From Chitinophagaceae bacterium (GTDB taxonomy: Bacteria > Bacteroidota > Bacteroidia > Chitinophagales > Chitinophagaceae), in contig JAICXX010000017.1 of NCBI GenBank assembly GCA_025934485.1, positions 1-59,735 of the forward strand: 59,735 bases of DNA, in the 5' to 3' direction. A model generated the notes under the pieces. The model was not told the DNA's origin. It did not search any database and worked only from the letters and a program-made list of their open reading frames with translations. The stretch's first letter is position 1, and each line of letters starts with the position of its first letter. Both the position numbers and the translations under genes were made by a program. Positions 25,735 to 32,942 of this stretch are shown here, in pieces.

Positions 25735-26310
25735 CTAGCGGACAGCCACGAGCCATTCCGTTTTCTCTTTTGGTTTCGTAAGGATCTTCTTCCTGATGAG
25801 TATCTCTTCCAGCATCTGTTTAGCCCTTGTATATTGCGAACGACTTGTGCTTTCTTCGATGTCCAGCATGTCGGCGATCTCTTTGTGCGAATAACCTTCG
25901 ATCGCATACAGGTTGAGGACGGTACGATAGCCTATCGGCAGGATGCGGATACACTCTACGATCTGTTTTGCCTGAACGATAGACGGTACGGATTCCTCTC
26001 GTACCTGCACGCCATGTGCATGCACGATATCCAGACTCTCATTGAACCGTTTGTTCTTTTTCAGGTTGTTGATACAGGTATGAACGATGATGCGCCTGAT
26101 CCAACCTTCGAATGCACCCTTGTTCTGGAAAGTGTGCATTTGAGAAAATACTTTTATAAAACCTTCTTGCAGCATATCCTCCGCATCTTCCCTGTTATGG
26201 GCGAAACGGTAGCATACGGCAAGCATTTTTGGACTATACCTGTTGTATAGTTCCCGTTGGGCAGCCGCCTCATTTTTTAAACAGCCTTGTAGAATGGCTT
26301 CTTCGGTCAT
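25735..26310 (-). CDS. ECF-type RNA polymerase sigma factor
   Basis: The 191-residue protein has region 2 (MLAVCYRFAHNREDAEDMLQEGFIKVFSQM, residues about 29-58, with AFEGWIRRIIVHTCINNLKK behind it) and region 4 (LPIGYRTVLNLYAIEGYSHKEIADMLDIEESTSRSQYTRAK, about 125-165) with a normal linker, as in group 4 sigma factors. It directs polymerase to a small regulon under envelope control. It heads a minus-strand cluster with a helix-plus-barrel protein, a lipoprotein and uvrC. Upstream on the minus strand there is TAAAATTG (26344-26351), one base off the -7 consensus. Confidence 0.92.
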   Translation of the reverse strand: MTEEAILQGCLKNEAAAQRELYNRYSPKMLAVCYRFAHNREDAEDMLQEGFIKVFSQMHTFQNKGAFEGWIRRIIVHTCINNLKKNKRFNESLDIVHAHGVQVREESVPSIVQAKQIVECIRILPIGYRTVLNLYAIEGYSHKEIADMLDIEESTSRSQYTRAKQMLEEILIRKKILTKPKEKTEWLVAVR

Positions 26311-26374
26311 TTACCGCGAGTGTTGCTTCCCTATAAATTTAGACAATTTTAACGAGGTAAAGCTGCGTACTAAC

Positions 26375-26424
26375 AAAAAAAGTAGCGCCCCGCCGATGGC
26401 GAAAAGTAGGGCGCTACTTTTTTT
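26375..26424. terminator. Bidirectional terminator between gpmI and the sigma gene
   Basis: AAAAAAAGTAGCGCCC pairs with GGGCGCTACTTTTTTT across an 18-base loop. The symmetrical A and T runs make it a good intrinsic terminator in either direction; it closes gpmI (minus strand) and shields the sigma gene. Confidence 0.85.
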
Positions 26425-26433
26425 CATGGATGT

Positions 26434-26455
26434 CCGGCAATGCGCGCATTGCCGG
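26434..26455. repeat. Perfect 22-bp palindrome
   Basis: CCGGCAATGC followed by GCGCATTGCCGG is identical to its own reverse complement. As DNA it is a possible dimeric-protein operator; as RNA it is part of a run of three hairpins after gpmI. Confidence 0.8.
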
Positions 26456-26457
26456 GG

Positions 26458-26482
26458 AATGAGGGGGCAAAGCCCCCTCATT
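26458..26482. repeat. Perfect 11-bp hairpin after gpmI
   Basis: AATGAGGGGGC pairs with GCCCCCTCATT across AAA. It lies 21 bases after the gpmI stop (minus strand) and has no adjoining T-run on that strand. Confidence 0.75.
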
Positions 26483-26502
26483 TTGTATAGACTGCGCGCA
26501 GA

Positions 26503-28032
26503 TCAGATCAAGACGTTGCCAGTCATCTCCGACGGAATTTCTAAACCCATCATTGTCAAAATGGTAGGAGCCAGGTCGCCCAGTTTCCCCCCGGGTTTTA
26601 TGCCTCCCTTCCAGCTCTTGTCGATAATAAAGAAGGGCACCGGGTTCATCGTATGGGCGGTATTGGGGCTACCGTCCCCGTTGATCATATAGTCGGCGTT
26701 ACCATGGTCGGCCGTGAGGAAAACGGTGTACCCGCTGTCAAGCGCAGCCGAAACCACCCTTTCGACGCACCGATCGACCGTTTCCGCCGCTTTGACGGCT
26801 GCGTCCCAGATACCCGTGTGGCCCACCATGTCCGTATTGGCGAAGTTCAGGCAGATGAAATCGGCCGTCCTGTTTTTGATCTCCGGAACGATCGCATCGG
26901 TAATCTCCACTGCGCTCATTTCGGGTTGCAGATCGTAGGTTGCCACTTTCGGGGAAGGGATCATGATCCGGTTCTCGCCGTCGAAAGGCGTTTCCCGACC
27001 GCCGCTGAAGAAAAAGCTGACGTGCGGATACTTTTCGGTTTCCGCGATGCGGATCTGTTTCAGACCCCTGGAAGCGATGATCTCACCCAGGGTATTCCTG
27101 AGGTCATCGTTCTCGAAAATGATCTTGACGCCCTTGAATTTGGCATCGTATTGGGTCATCGTCGTATAAATCAGCGACAGCTTCTTCATCCCCTGCTCGG
27201 GATGATCCTGTTGTGTCAGCACTTCGGTGATCTCGCGGCAGCGGTCCGTCCGGAAATTGAAACAAAGGACGTAATCACCGTCCCGGATCGTGGCCAGGGG
27301 CTTGCCGTCCTTGCTGGTAATCACCGTAGGTTTGATGAACTCGTCCGTGACTCCGGCGAGATAGCTGCGTTCGATGGCCGCCAGGGCGTCGGTAGAGGTT
27401 TCTCCGGTGCCCTTGACCAGCGCATCATAGGCCAGCTTGACCCGTTCCCACCGTTTGTCGCGATCCATAGCGTAATACCGGCCGCTGACAGACGCGATCT
27501 TCCCGGTAGTCTTTTCGAGGTGAGCCTGGAGATCGCGAACGTAACCCAGTCCGCTTTTGGGGTCGGTATCCCGCCCGTCCGTGAAGGCATGGACAAAGAC
27601 GTTCTTCAACCCTTCCGCTACACAGGCATCGACGATGGCTTTGAGATGACGGGTATGGCTATGGACCCCTCCTTCGCTTACCAGACCAAGCAGATGCAGG
27701 GGTTTTCCGTCCTTGAGCGCCCCGCGGATCGCCGCAAGCAGCACTGGATTCCCGCCAAAAGAGCCATCCCGGACCGCTACATTGATCCGCTGCAGCTCCT
27801 GGTTGACGATGCGGCCTGCGCCCAGGTTCAGATGGCCGACCTCGGAATTGCCCATTTGTCCTTCCGGCAAGCCTACTTCTTCGCCATAGGTCACGAGCGT
27901 TGTATTGGGATATTGCTTATAAAGCGAGCTAACGAAGGGTACCCTGGCATTCTTGATAGCGTCTGAAGATGCTTCCCGACCGAGGCCCCACCCATCCATG
28001 ATCACAAGGATGACTTTTTTTTGATTTGCCAT
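26503..28032 (-). CDS. gpmI: 2,3-bisphosphoglycerate-independent phosphoglycerate mutase
   Basis: The 509-residue enzyme has the N-terminal metal site DGWGLG, the phosphoserine motif GNSEVGHLNLGAGR (Ser about 63), HAFTDGRDT, GRYYAMDRD, ICLNFANTDMVGHTG and VFLTADHGNADYM, i.e. both the phosphatase and transferase domains. It interconverts 3- and 2-phosphoglycerate in glycolysis, using manganese. It is monocistronic; its leader (28040-28114) is unusually rich in hairpins and its 3' end is followed by three more and a terminator. Length is normal. Confidence 0.96.
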   Translation of the reverse strand: MANQKKVILVIMDGWGLGREASSDAIKNARVPFVSSLYKQYPNTTLVTYGEEVGLPEGQMGNSEVGHLNLGAGRIVNQELQRINVAVRDGSFGGNPVLLAAIRGALKDGKPLHLLGLVSEGGVHSHTRHLKAIVDACVAEGLKNVFVHAFTDGRDTDPKSGLGYVRDLQAHLEKTTGKIASVSGRYYAMDRDKRWERVKLAYDALVKGTGETSTDALAAIERSYLAGVTDEFIKPTVITSKDGKPLATIRDGDYVLCFNFRTDRCREITEVLTQQDHPEQGMKKLSLIYTTMTQYDAKFKGVKIIFENDDLRNTLGEIIASRGLKQIRIAETEKYPHVSFFFSGGRETPFDGENRIMIPSPKVATYDLQPEMSAVEITDAIVPEIKNRTADFICLNFANTDMVGHTGIWDAAVKAAETVDRCVERVVSAALDSGYTVFLTADHGNADYMINGDGSPNTAHTMNPVPFFIIDKSWKGGIKPGGKLGDLAPTILTMMGLEIPSEMTGNVLI

Positions 28033-28039
28033 AAAAACG

Positions 28040-28114
28040 GTTTTGCGTAGTGCTGGCGCTGTTTTGCGTGGTGCCAGCGCCCGCGAATGTAAGGCTTTCC
28101 CTGCAAAAAGCCTT
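28040..28114 (-). promoter_or_regulatory. Hairpin-rich leader of gpmI
   Basis: Two imperfect 21-base direct copies (28040-28060 and 28061-28081, 17 of 21 identical, both starting GTTTTGCGT on the plus strand) create the inverted repeat GGCGCTG/CAGCGCC (28055-28081), and AAGGCTTT/AAAGCCTT (28091-28114) forms a second stem. Both lie within 85 bases upstream of the gpmI ATG. Confidence 0.5.
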
Positions 28115-28216
28115 CGCCGCCAGCGGTTTGGATGTACTACTTTACGGTATTTTAATGCAAGTTTAGCAGTTTGGCATAGAATTGGTTCTAGGCAGGGCGA
28201 CTAATATTCTATTAAC

Positions 28217-28654
28217 ATGAAAAGCATACTCGGGTTGGTCGCAGTGGTATGTTCGCTTATCCTGGTTTCCTTTCGCCCTTGGTATACGCTTCACGAGGCT
28301 AACTACAAATACAGCGTCGATTACGGTCGCTATACGCTCGATGACATCACTGGCGCTATTCGTGTAGGCAATGCCGGTGAGCTCTCTCAATTCCTCGACA
28401 GCAGGGTGGATATCTCGCTTCCCGAAAAGAGTGACACCTATAGCAAGATCCAGGCGGAAATGATCATCCGCGATTTCTTCTCCACCAATGGTGTACAGAA
28501 TTTCCTTATCAAACACACGGGCCCCAACGGAGGTGGATCGGTATTTTGCGTTGGCGTATTGCAGACGCGTAACGGCGATTACCGGACGACGCTGTTTATC
28601 AAACAGAAAGGCGACAAACAACTACTGCAGGAACTGCGGTTCCAGGCACAATGA
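28217..28654 (+). CDS. DUF4783 secreted protein
   Basis: The 145-residue protein has a signal peptide (MKSILGLVAVVCSLILVSF) and a compact alpha+beta domain typical of DUF4783: AIRVGNAGELSQFLDSRVDISLPEKSDTYSK, QAEMIIRDFFSTNGVQNF and a C-terminal sheet with FCVGVLQTRNGDYRTTLFI. The fold resembles NTF2/SnoaL-like domains; function unknown. The family is Bacteroidota-specific and usually adjoins nadC, as here (204-base gap). The stop codon TGA at 28652-28654 overlaps the first unit of the tandem hairpin array, which supplies a second in-line stop (TAA). Confidence 0.8.
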   Translation: MKSILGLVAVVCSLILVSFRPWYTLHEANYKYSVDYGRYTLDDITGAIRVGNAGELSQFLDSRVDISLPEKSDTYSKIQAEMIIRDFFSTNGVQNFLIKHTGPNGGGSVFCVGVLQTRNGDYRTTLFIKQKGDKQLLQELRFQAQ

Positions 28655-28780
28655 TAACTGGCCTACGGCCGAGAACCTTCGGTTCTCCCCGATAACTGGC
28701 CTACGGCCGGGAACCTTCGGTTCTCCCGGATAACTGGCCTACGGCGACGGGCCGGAGGCCCGTCCGAAGATTCCTATTAG
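28653..28780 (-). repeat. Tandem array of the double-hairpin element, copy 4 (3 units, 38-bp period)
   Basis: Units begin at 28653, 28691 and 28729. On the plus strand each reads GATAACT, GGCC-TAC-GGCC, then a second hairpin: GAGAACC-TTC-GGTTCTC in unit 1, GGGAACC-TTC-GGTTCTC in unit 2 and ACGGGCC-GGA-GGCCCGT in unit 3. The element runs in the minus orientation relative to its tail (CCAGTTATC). The last unit diverges after the first hairpin arm. Confidence 0.85.
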
Positions 28781-28846
28781 TTTTCTGGACAACGGGGCCC
28801 GATCACAGAGTGACCGGGCCTTATGGTTTTTGGGACGCAAATACCT

Positions 28847-28854
28847 TAATTTTG
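28847..28854 (+). promoter_or_regulatory. -7 element TAATTTTG of nadC
   Basis: An exact TAnnTTTG match ends four bases before the nadC ATG; a TTTG occurs upstream at 28829-28832, but with a 14-base spacer. A leaderless nadC transcript is likely. Confidence 0.5.
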
Positions 28855-28858
28855 CCGC

Positions 28859-29713
28859 ATGTCCAATTTTGACGATCAACTGCGGTTCCTGATCAGCAAT
28901 GCCCTGCAGGAAGACATCGGAGACGGTGACTATACGACCCTATCCTGTATCCCGGCGGGCGCCAGGGGCAAAGCCATTCTGCATATCAAGCAGGATGGGA
29001 TCCTGGCCGGCATGGAGATAGCAGAGAAGATACTGAAGTTCAAAGAGCCTTCGGCAACTTTTACCGCCTACAAGCAGGATGGCGACCTCATGCGGGATGG
29101 CGAAGAGGCATTCATGGCTGAGGCCACCACTCATACGATCCTGATGTGTGAGCGCCTCATTCTCAACTGTATGCAACGCATGAGCGGCATTGCCACGCTC
29201 ACCAGGCAATATGTCGACAAGCTGCAGAGATACAAGACCCGGGTACTGGATACCCGTAAGACTACCCCCAATTTCCGGCTGCTGGAGAAAGAGGCCGTGC
29301 GGATCGGTGGGGGGCTCAACCATCGTTTCGGGCTCTACGATATGATCCTGCTCAAGGATAACCATATCGACTACGCCGGAAGCATAGAAGCAGCCATCGA
29401 AAAAGCCAGCGCCTATCGCCAGGCCCGTAAACTGCATGTCAAGATCGAAGTGGAGACCCGTAGTATCGTGGAAGTGAAGCGGGTACTTGCCGTCGGCCTG
29501 GTCGATCGCATCTTGCTGGACAATTTTAGTCCGCGCCAGCTGTCGGAAGCCCTTAGTCTGATTGGAGAACGCTTCGAGACGGAAGCCAGCGGAGGCATCA
29601 ACCTCAACAATATCGAAGACTATGCGCGCACGGGGGTGGATTATATCAGCGTGGGCGGCCTGATCCACCAGGCACGAAGTCTCGATCTCAGTCTTAAAGC
29701 AGTGCAACAATGA
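28859..29713 (+). CDS. nadC: Quinolinate phosphoribosyltransferase (nicotinate-nucleotide pyrophosphorylase)
   Basis: The 284-residue enzyme shows the family motifs EDIGDGDYTTLSCIP near residue 15, AERLILN-type CERLILNCMQRMSGIATLT, VLDTRKTTPNFRLLEKEAVRIGGGLNHRFGL (PRPP and quinolinate contacts: Arg, Lys and His), DMILLKDNHI, and VEVETRSIVEV / LLDNFSP / EASGGINLNNI near the C-terminus. It makes nicotinate mononucleotide from quinolinate and PRPP in NAD synthesis. It overlaps the SUI1-like gene by four bases (ATGA), so translation is coupled. Start and length are normal. Confidence 0.96.
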   Translation: MSNFDDQLRFLISNALQEDIGDGDYTTLSCIPAGARGKAILHIKQDGILAGMEIAEKILKFKEPSATFTAYKQDGDLMRDGEEAFMAEATTHTILMCERLILNCMQRMSGIATLTRQYVDKLQRYKTRVLDTRKTTPNFRLLEKEAVRIGGGLNHRFGLYDMILLKDNHIDYAGSIEAAIEKASAYRQARKLHVKIEVETRSIVEVKRVLAVGLVDRILLDNFSPRQLSEALSLIGERFETEASGGINLNNIEDYARTGVDYISVGGLIHQARSLDLSLKAVQQ

Positions 29714-30048
29714 GCAAGAAGAAACCCAGCAGTGACGGGTACGTGTATTCCACCGATCCGGATTTTCGCGTGGAAGACGAATCGACGCCCGAAGAGACCC
29801 TGCCACCCAAACAGCAAAAACTCCGGGTCTCGCTGGATACCAAACAACGTGCGGGCAAGGCCGTTACCCTTGTGACGGGATTTATCGGTAACACCGATGA
29901 CCTGGAAGCGCTCGCCAAACAGCTGAAGACCCACTGCGGGACCGGCGGCTCGGCAAAAGATGGAGAGATCATCGTCCAGGGGGACCAGCGCGATAAGATC
30001 TGCGCATGGCTGGTGAGCAAAGGGTATTCATCCACTAAACGACTCTGA
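29710..30048 (+). CDS. SUI1/eIF1-like translation factor (YciH family)
   Basis: The 112-residue protein has a charged, Pro-rich N-terminus (about 1-40) and the SUI1 domain (KLRVSLDTKQRAGKAVTLVTGF, LKTHCGTGGSAKDGEIIVQGD, KICAWLVSKGYSSTK), with the GTGGSAKDGEI loop that is the family hallmark. Archaeal and eukaryotic relatives police start-codon choice; the role of bacterial YciH proteins is less clear, with evidence for a function under stress. It starts inside nadC by four bases and its stop is immediately followed, in the same frame, by a TTG-start membrane ORF. Confidence 0.9.
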   Translation: MSKKKPSSDGYVYSTDPDFRVEDESTPEETLPPKQQKLRVSLDTKQRAGKAVTLVTGFIGNTDDLEALAKQLKTHCGTGGSAKDGEIIVQGDQRDKICAWLVSKGYSSTKRL

Positions 30049-30321
30049 TTGTATCTCACCTTACTGATCATCGCCTGTATCGCAAGTGCTATCGTGACGA
30101 TAGTGACCTTTTTCCTGTATATCAGGACCCGGCTGGCTGTCCGGGAGAGGCCGCACGGCGCCTCGCAGGAGAAGCACAGCGAGCGGCTGGCTCGCCTCGA
30201 TCGGCTCGAAGGCCTTTACCAGGCCATCCATTTCATTACCCTTGCCGTCTTCATCCTTTTCGGCGTACTGATCCTCGTGCATCTTTCCCATGCGGCCAAC
30301 GATAGCGGTCCCATCCTTTAA
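30049..30321 (+). CDS. Small two-helix membrane protein, TTG start
   Basis: The 90-residue product has two hydrophobic helices (about 3-25 and 61-82) joined by a basic, highly charged loop (RTRLAVRERPHGASQEKHSE, then RLARLDRLEGLYQ). The first codon after the SUI1 stop is TTG and the frame is the same, with zero bases between, so the only ways to reach it are a TTG start coupled to termination, a later non-ATG start, or read-through of TGA. Codon use and amino acid pattern look genuinely coding, and the gene is co-directional with nadC. I do not recognise a family. Confidence 0.6.
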   Translation: MYLTLLIIACIASAIVTIVTFFLYIRTRLAVRERPHGASQEKHSERLARLDRLEGLYQAIHFITLAVFILFGVLILVHLSHAANDSGPIL

Positions 30322-30338
30322 GCGGGTGATCAGCGACG

Positions 30339-32735
30339 TTATTCTTTAAGTACTGGCACCACATAACGAGTCGTCGTTCCCCTGATCTGCAAAGCATAAC
30401 AACCGCGTGGCAGGCCACTGATATCGACTCTTTCATCCCAGAGCATAGCCTGCTTTTCGAATGCCCACACCCTGAGGACTCTGCCATCCATATCCGTGAT
30501 GCTCACTTGTATCGCTCCCCTGGTCGAATCCACCAGGTGGAGATAGACCAGGCCGGTAGCCGGATTGGGGCTCAGTTGCAGGATACCCGGGTCGGGCGCA
30601 CCCAGCGAGTCCCACCAGCTAGCCGCGGGCACCATCAGCACCCTGTAGAGCGTATCGTGCCCGTCGATATCGAACCGTTGCAGGCGATAGTAGTCGTTTC
30701 CGGGTACCGGCCTGTTATCGGTATAGATATAGGATGCCCCGCTGTCGGGCGTCCCGGCGGCCGCCACGGTATCGATGTCGAGGAAGTTGATGCTATCCGT
30801 GGAGCGCTGAACGATAAAGTCTTTATTCCCCTGTTCGGACGCCGTCGTCCAGATGACATTTACGGCCCTATTGTTCCTGATGCCCGTTGCCGTATAGACT
30901 GTGAGCGCCACGGGTAGCGGCGGCCCCGAAGGCGGCGGCGGTGCGCCCGGGCTGCTGCCGACAACGACCTTGAGGATCGCATACAGACTGTCGTGGTTGT
31001 TGATGTCGATGGATTCTACGCGATAATAGTTATTGCCGGCATACGGTTTGGAATCGACGGACACATAGGCATAGCCGCCCCCCGCGGGCGCTTGCGAAGG
31101 TATGCTGTTGATACTGGTGAAGTTCACGCTGTCCGTGGACCGCCATACGACAAATTCTTTATTGCCTTGTTCCAGGGCCGTCGTCCAGTCGACATCGACT
31201 TTGACGCCATTGGATTCCAGCGCGGCAGTGTAGTGCGATAGTGATACCGGCAGGACTACCGACGGCGGCGGCGGCACGGGTACTGATACCGGCAGCACGG
31301 GATAAAGTGAATCCTTACCGGTGGAATCGACGCTCTCGAGCCGGTAATAATCCTTTCCCGTAAGCGGCGCATTATCCGTGAACCGGTAGGAGGAGCCCTG
31401 ACCGGATTTTGCCGTCGAATTCACCACGCTAAGATTGATGAAGTTGACGCTATCGGATGACCGCTTGACGACAAAATATTTGTTGCCCGTTTCCCTGGCC
31501 GTGATCCAGTCGACATTTACGGCTTTGTTGTTGGTCGTCAATGTGGCGGAATACGCGGTAAGCGTTACCGATGGCGGTGCCGGCGGCGGCGGCGCGGGTG
31601 AGGGAACCTTGACGCCCAGCACGGCAAAGAACGTGCTGTTGCCCGTGCTGTCAACGCAAACCAGCCGGTAATAATCGTTTCCGGCGAAAGGCGAAGGATC
31701 GGTATAGGAATAGGAGGCACCCGCGCCCTGCGGGGCTGTCGAAACCGTGGTATCCAGGTTGGTGAAGTGGGAGCTGTCGGTAGACCGCTGGACGATAAAG
31801 TATTTATTACCCCTTTCCACGGAACTTTTCCAGGCGACCGTCACCTCCTTTTGGTTGGACGTAAGGATGGCCGTATAGGCGCTCAGCGTTACCACCGGCG
31901 GTGGCGGCGGCTGCCGGGGTATACTGTCTCCCGGATCACGGCTGTATTGCAGCATCCACTGGAAACAGTTCATGCCATTGTGCAGGTTCTTATGCAGGTC
32001 ATAGGTCTCCGTCCAGGCATCATGGCCATTGGCGTTCCAAATGGTATCGAGCGCCAGGGGGTTGGGCGGCGGGGTTTGGCTGTTGACCTCGGCAATATTG
32101 TTGATGGTATTGGTACAGGGGACCATGGAATCACCCCTGTTAGCCGTCGCGAAGATCGCCACATTGGCCTTCGCGAGATAATTCGCGCCACCCCACAGTT
32201 GTCCCGCGGAAATAGGTAGGATGGCGGCAATCCTGTAGGCGCGGTCCAGGCTCCCGGCAGGATACCACCAGGCGTTGTTCCCGCCGTCGCTTAGACCGGT
32301 AAGATAAACCCGCCCGGTATCCACATTGTAATGTCGCAGGGAGTAGTTGACTATGGAGTCCAGATCGGTGAGGACGGGTATATTTTGGTATTGCGGCATG
32401 ATGACGATGAAACGAAAGGTATTTTTGCCTACTGTAAAGCTGTCCGGCCACTGGCCGGAGGTGATGAGCTGCCCCGGCCCGTTCCTCAGCACATATTTTA
32501 ATTCGTTGGAATCGCCGTTTCCCAGATCCCCGTTACCGCTGAACATGATCAACAGGGGAAATTTTTTTCCCGGGGTGCCATAGCCGGCAGGAAGCCACTC
32601 GTAAAATCCGGGACAGTTGGAGTCGACGGAAATATACCTGGGAGAAAGCTTTTGGGCACGAGCCTGTCCAAAGAGCGAAAGGGTACAATACAAGCAGATT
32701 GCTCCCTTGAGAAAACGGGTAAATGTTTTTCTCAT
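30339..32735 (-). CDS. T9SS-exported alpha/beta-hydrolase (esterase-like) with four repeat modules
   Basis: The 798-residue protein has a signal peptide (about 1-28, ending ARAQ), an alpha/beta-hydrolase domain (about 30-270) with nucleophile elbow GLSDGG (Ser about 149) and a likely catalytic His at 238 (NANGHDAW), four tandem modules of about 100 residues (about 281-705), each with the pattern W.(T/S)..E.GNK.F.V.RS.DS..F...(20-25 residues)...YYRL, separated by Pro-rich linkers, and a C-terminal type IX sorting domain (about 713-798, LQLSPNPATGLVYLHL ... GCYALQIRG). It should be exported through the GldKLMN system and attached or released at the surface. The substrate is unknown. The ATG at 32735 is chosen because it starts the signal peptide. 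Confidence 0.85.
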   Translation of the reverse strand: MRKTFTRFLKGAICLYCTLSLFGQARAQKLSPRYISVDSNCPGFYEWLPAGYGTPGKKFPLLIMFSGNGDLGNGDSNELKYVLRNGPGQLITSGQWPDSFTVGKNTFRFIVIMPQYQNIPVLTDLDSIVNYSLRHYNVDTGRVYLTGLSDGGNNAWWYPAGSLDRAYRIAAILPISAGQLWGGANYLAKANVAIFATANRGDSMVPCTNTINNIAEVNSQTPPPNPLALDTIWNANGHDAWTETYDLHKNLHNGMNCFQWMLQYSRDPGDSIPRQPPPPPVVTLSAYTAILTSNQKEVTVAWKSSVERGNKYFIVQRSTDSSHFTNLDTTVSTAPQGAGASYSYTDPSPFAGNDYYRLVCVDSTGNSTFFAVLGVKVPSPAPPPPAPPSVTLTAYSATLTTNNKAVNVDWITARETGNKYFVVKRSSDSVNFINLSVVNSTAKSGQGSSYRFTDNAPLTGKDYYRLESVDSTGKDSLYPVLPVSVPVPPPPSVVLPVSLSHYTAALESNGVKVDVDWTTALEQGNKEFVVWRSTDSVNFTSINSIPSQAPAGGGYAYVSVDSKPYAGNNYYRVESIDINNHDSLYAILKVVVGSSPGAPPPPSGPPLPVALTVYTATGIRNNRAVNVIWTTASEQGNKDFIVQRSTDSINFLDIDTVAAAGTPDSGASYIYTDNRPVPGNDYYRLQRFDIDGHDTLYRVLMVPAASWWDSLGAPDPGILQLSPNPATGLVYLHLVDSTRGAIQVSITDMDGRVLRVWAFEKQAMLWDERVDISGLPRGCYALQIRGTTTRYVVPVLKE
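30620..31900 (-). repeat. Four in-gene direct repeats of about 300 bp encoding the hydrolase modules
   Basis: Each unit encodes about 100 residues including conserved GNK(Y/E/D)F and (N/K)(D/N)YYRL motifs; Pro-rich linkers (runs of P with A, S, V) separate them. Copies differ too much at DNA level for easy recombination, so they look old rather than recently expanded. Confidence 0.75.
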
Positions 32736-32887
32736 AAATGGGTAATGAAGGATTGTTTTAAAGATGCCTACCGGTACGGAATCAGGCAATAGAGGTGTGG
32801 CCTTTAATAAAGGAGAGGAAAATAGCGGACGGGCCGTATTGTGCGGCGCCGGCAAGAAATGGCAAGGTAGGTTAAGCAAAGGATATG

Positions 32888-32915
32888 CCATACCGGGCCT
32901 TCCGGTCGGGTATGG
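32888..32915. terminator. Stem-loop between icd and the hydrolase gene
   Basis: CCATACC pairs with GGTATGG, with CGG/CCG possible inside. It lies 27 bases after the isocitrate dehydrogenase stop on the minus strand and could end that transcript, though no T-run adjoins it. The remaining 150 bases upstream of the hydrolase show nothing further. Confidence 0.4.
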
Positions 32916-32942
32916 CCGGATAAAACTGCTGCAGGCGGAGCG

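Noticed and set aside
26653..27966. A 437-codon plus frame.
   Set aside because: It lies wholly antisense to gpmI, whose protein motifs are complete; high GC makes long shadow frames common here.
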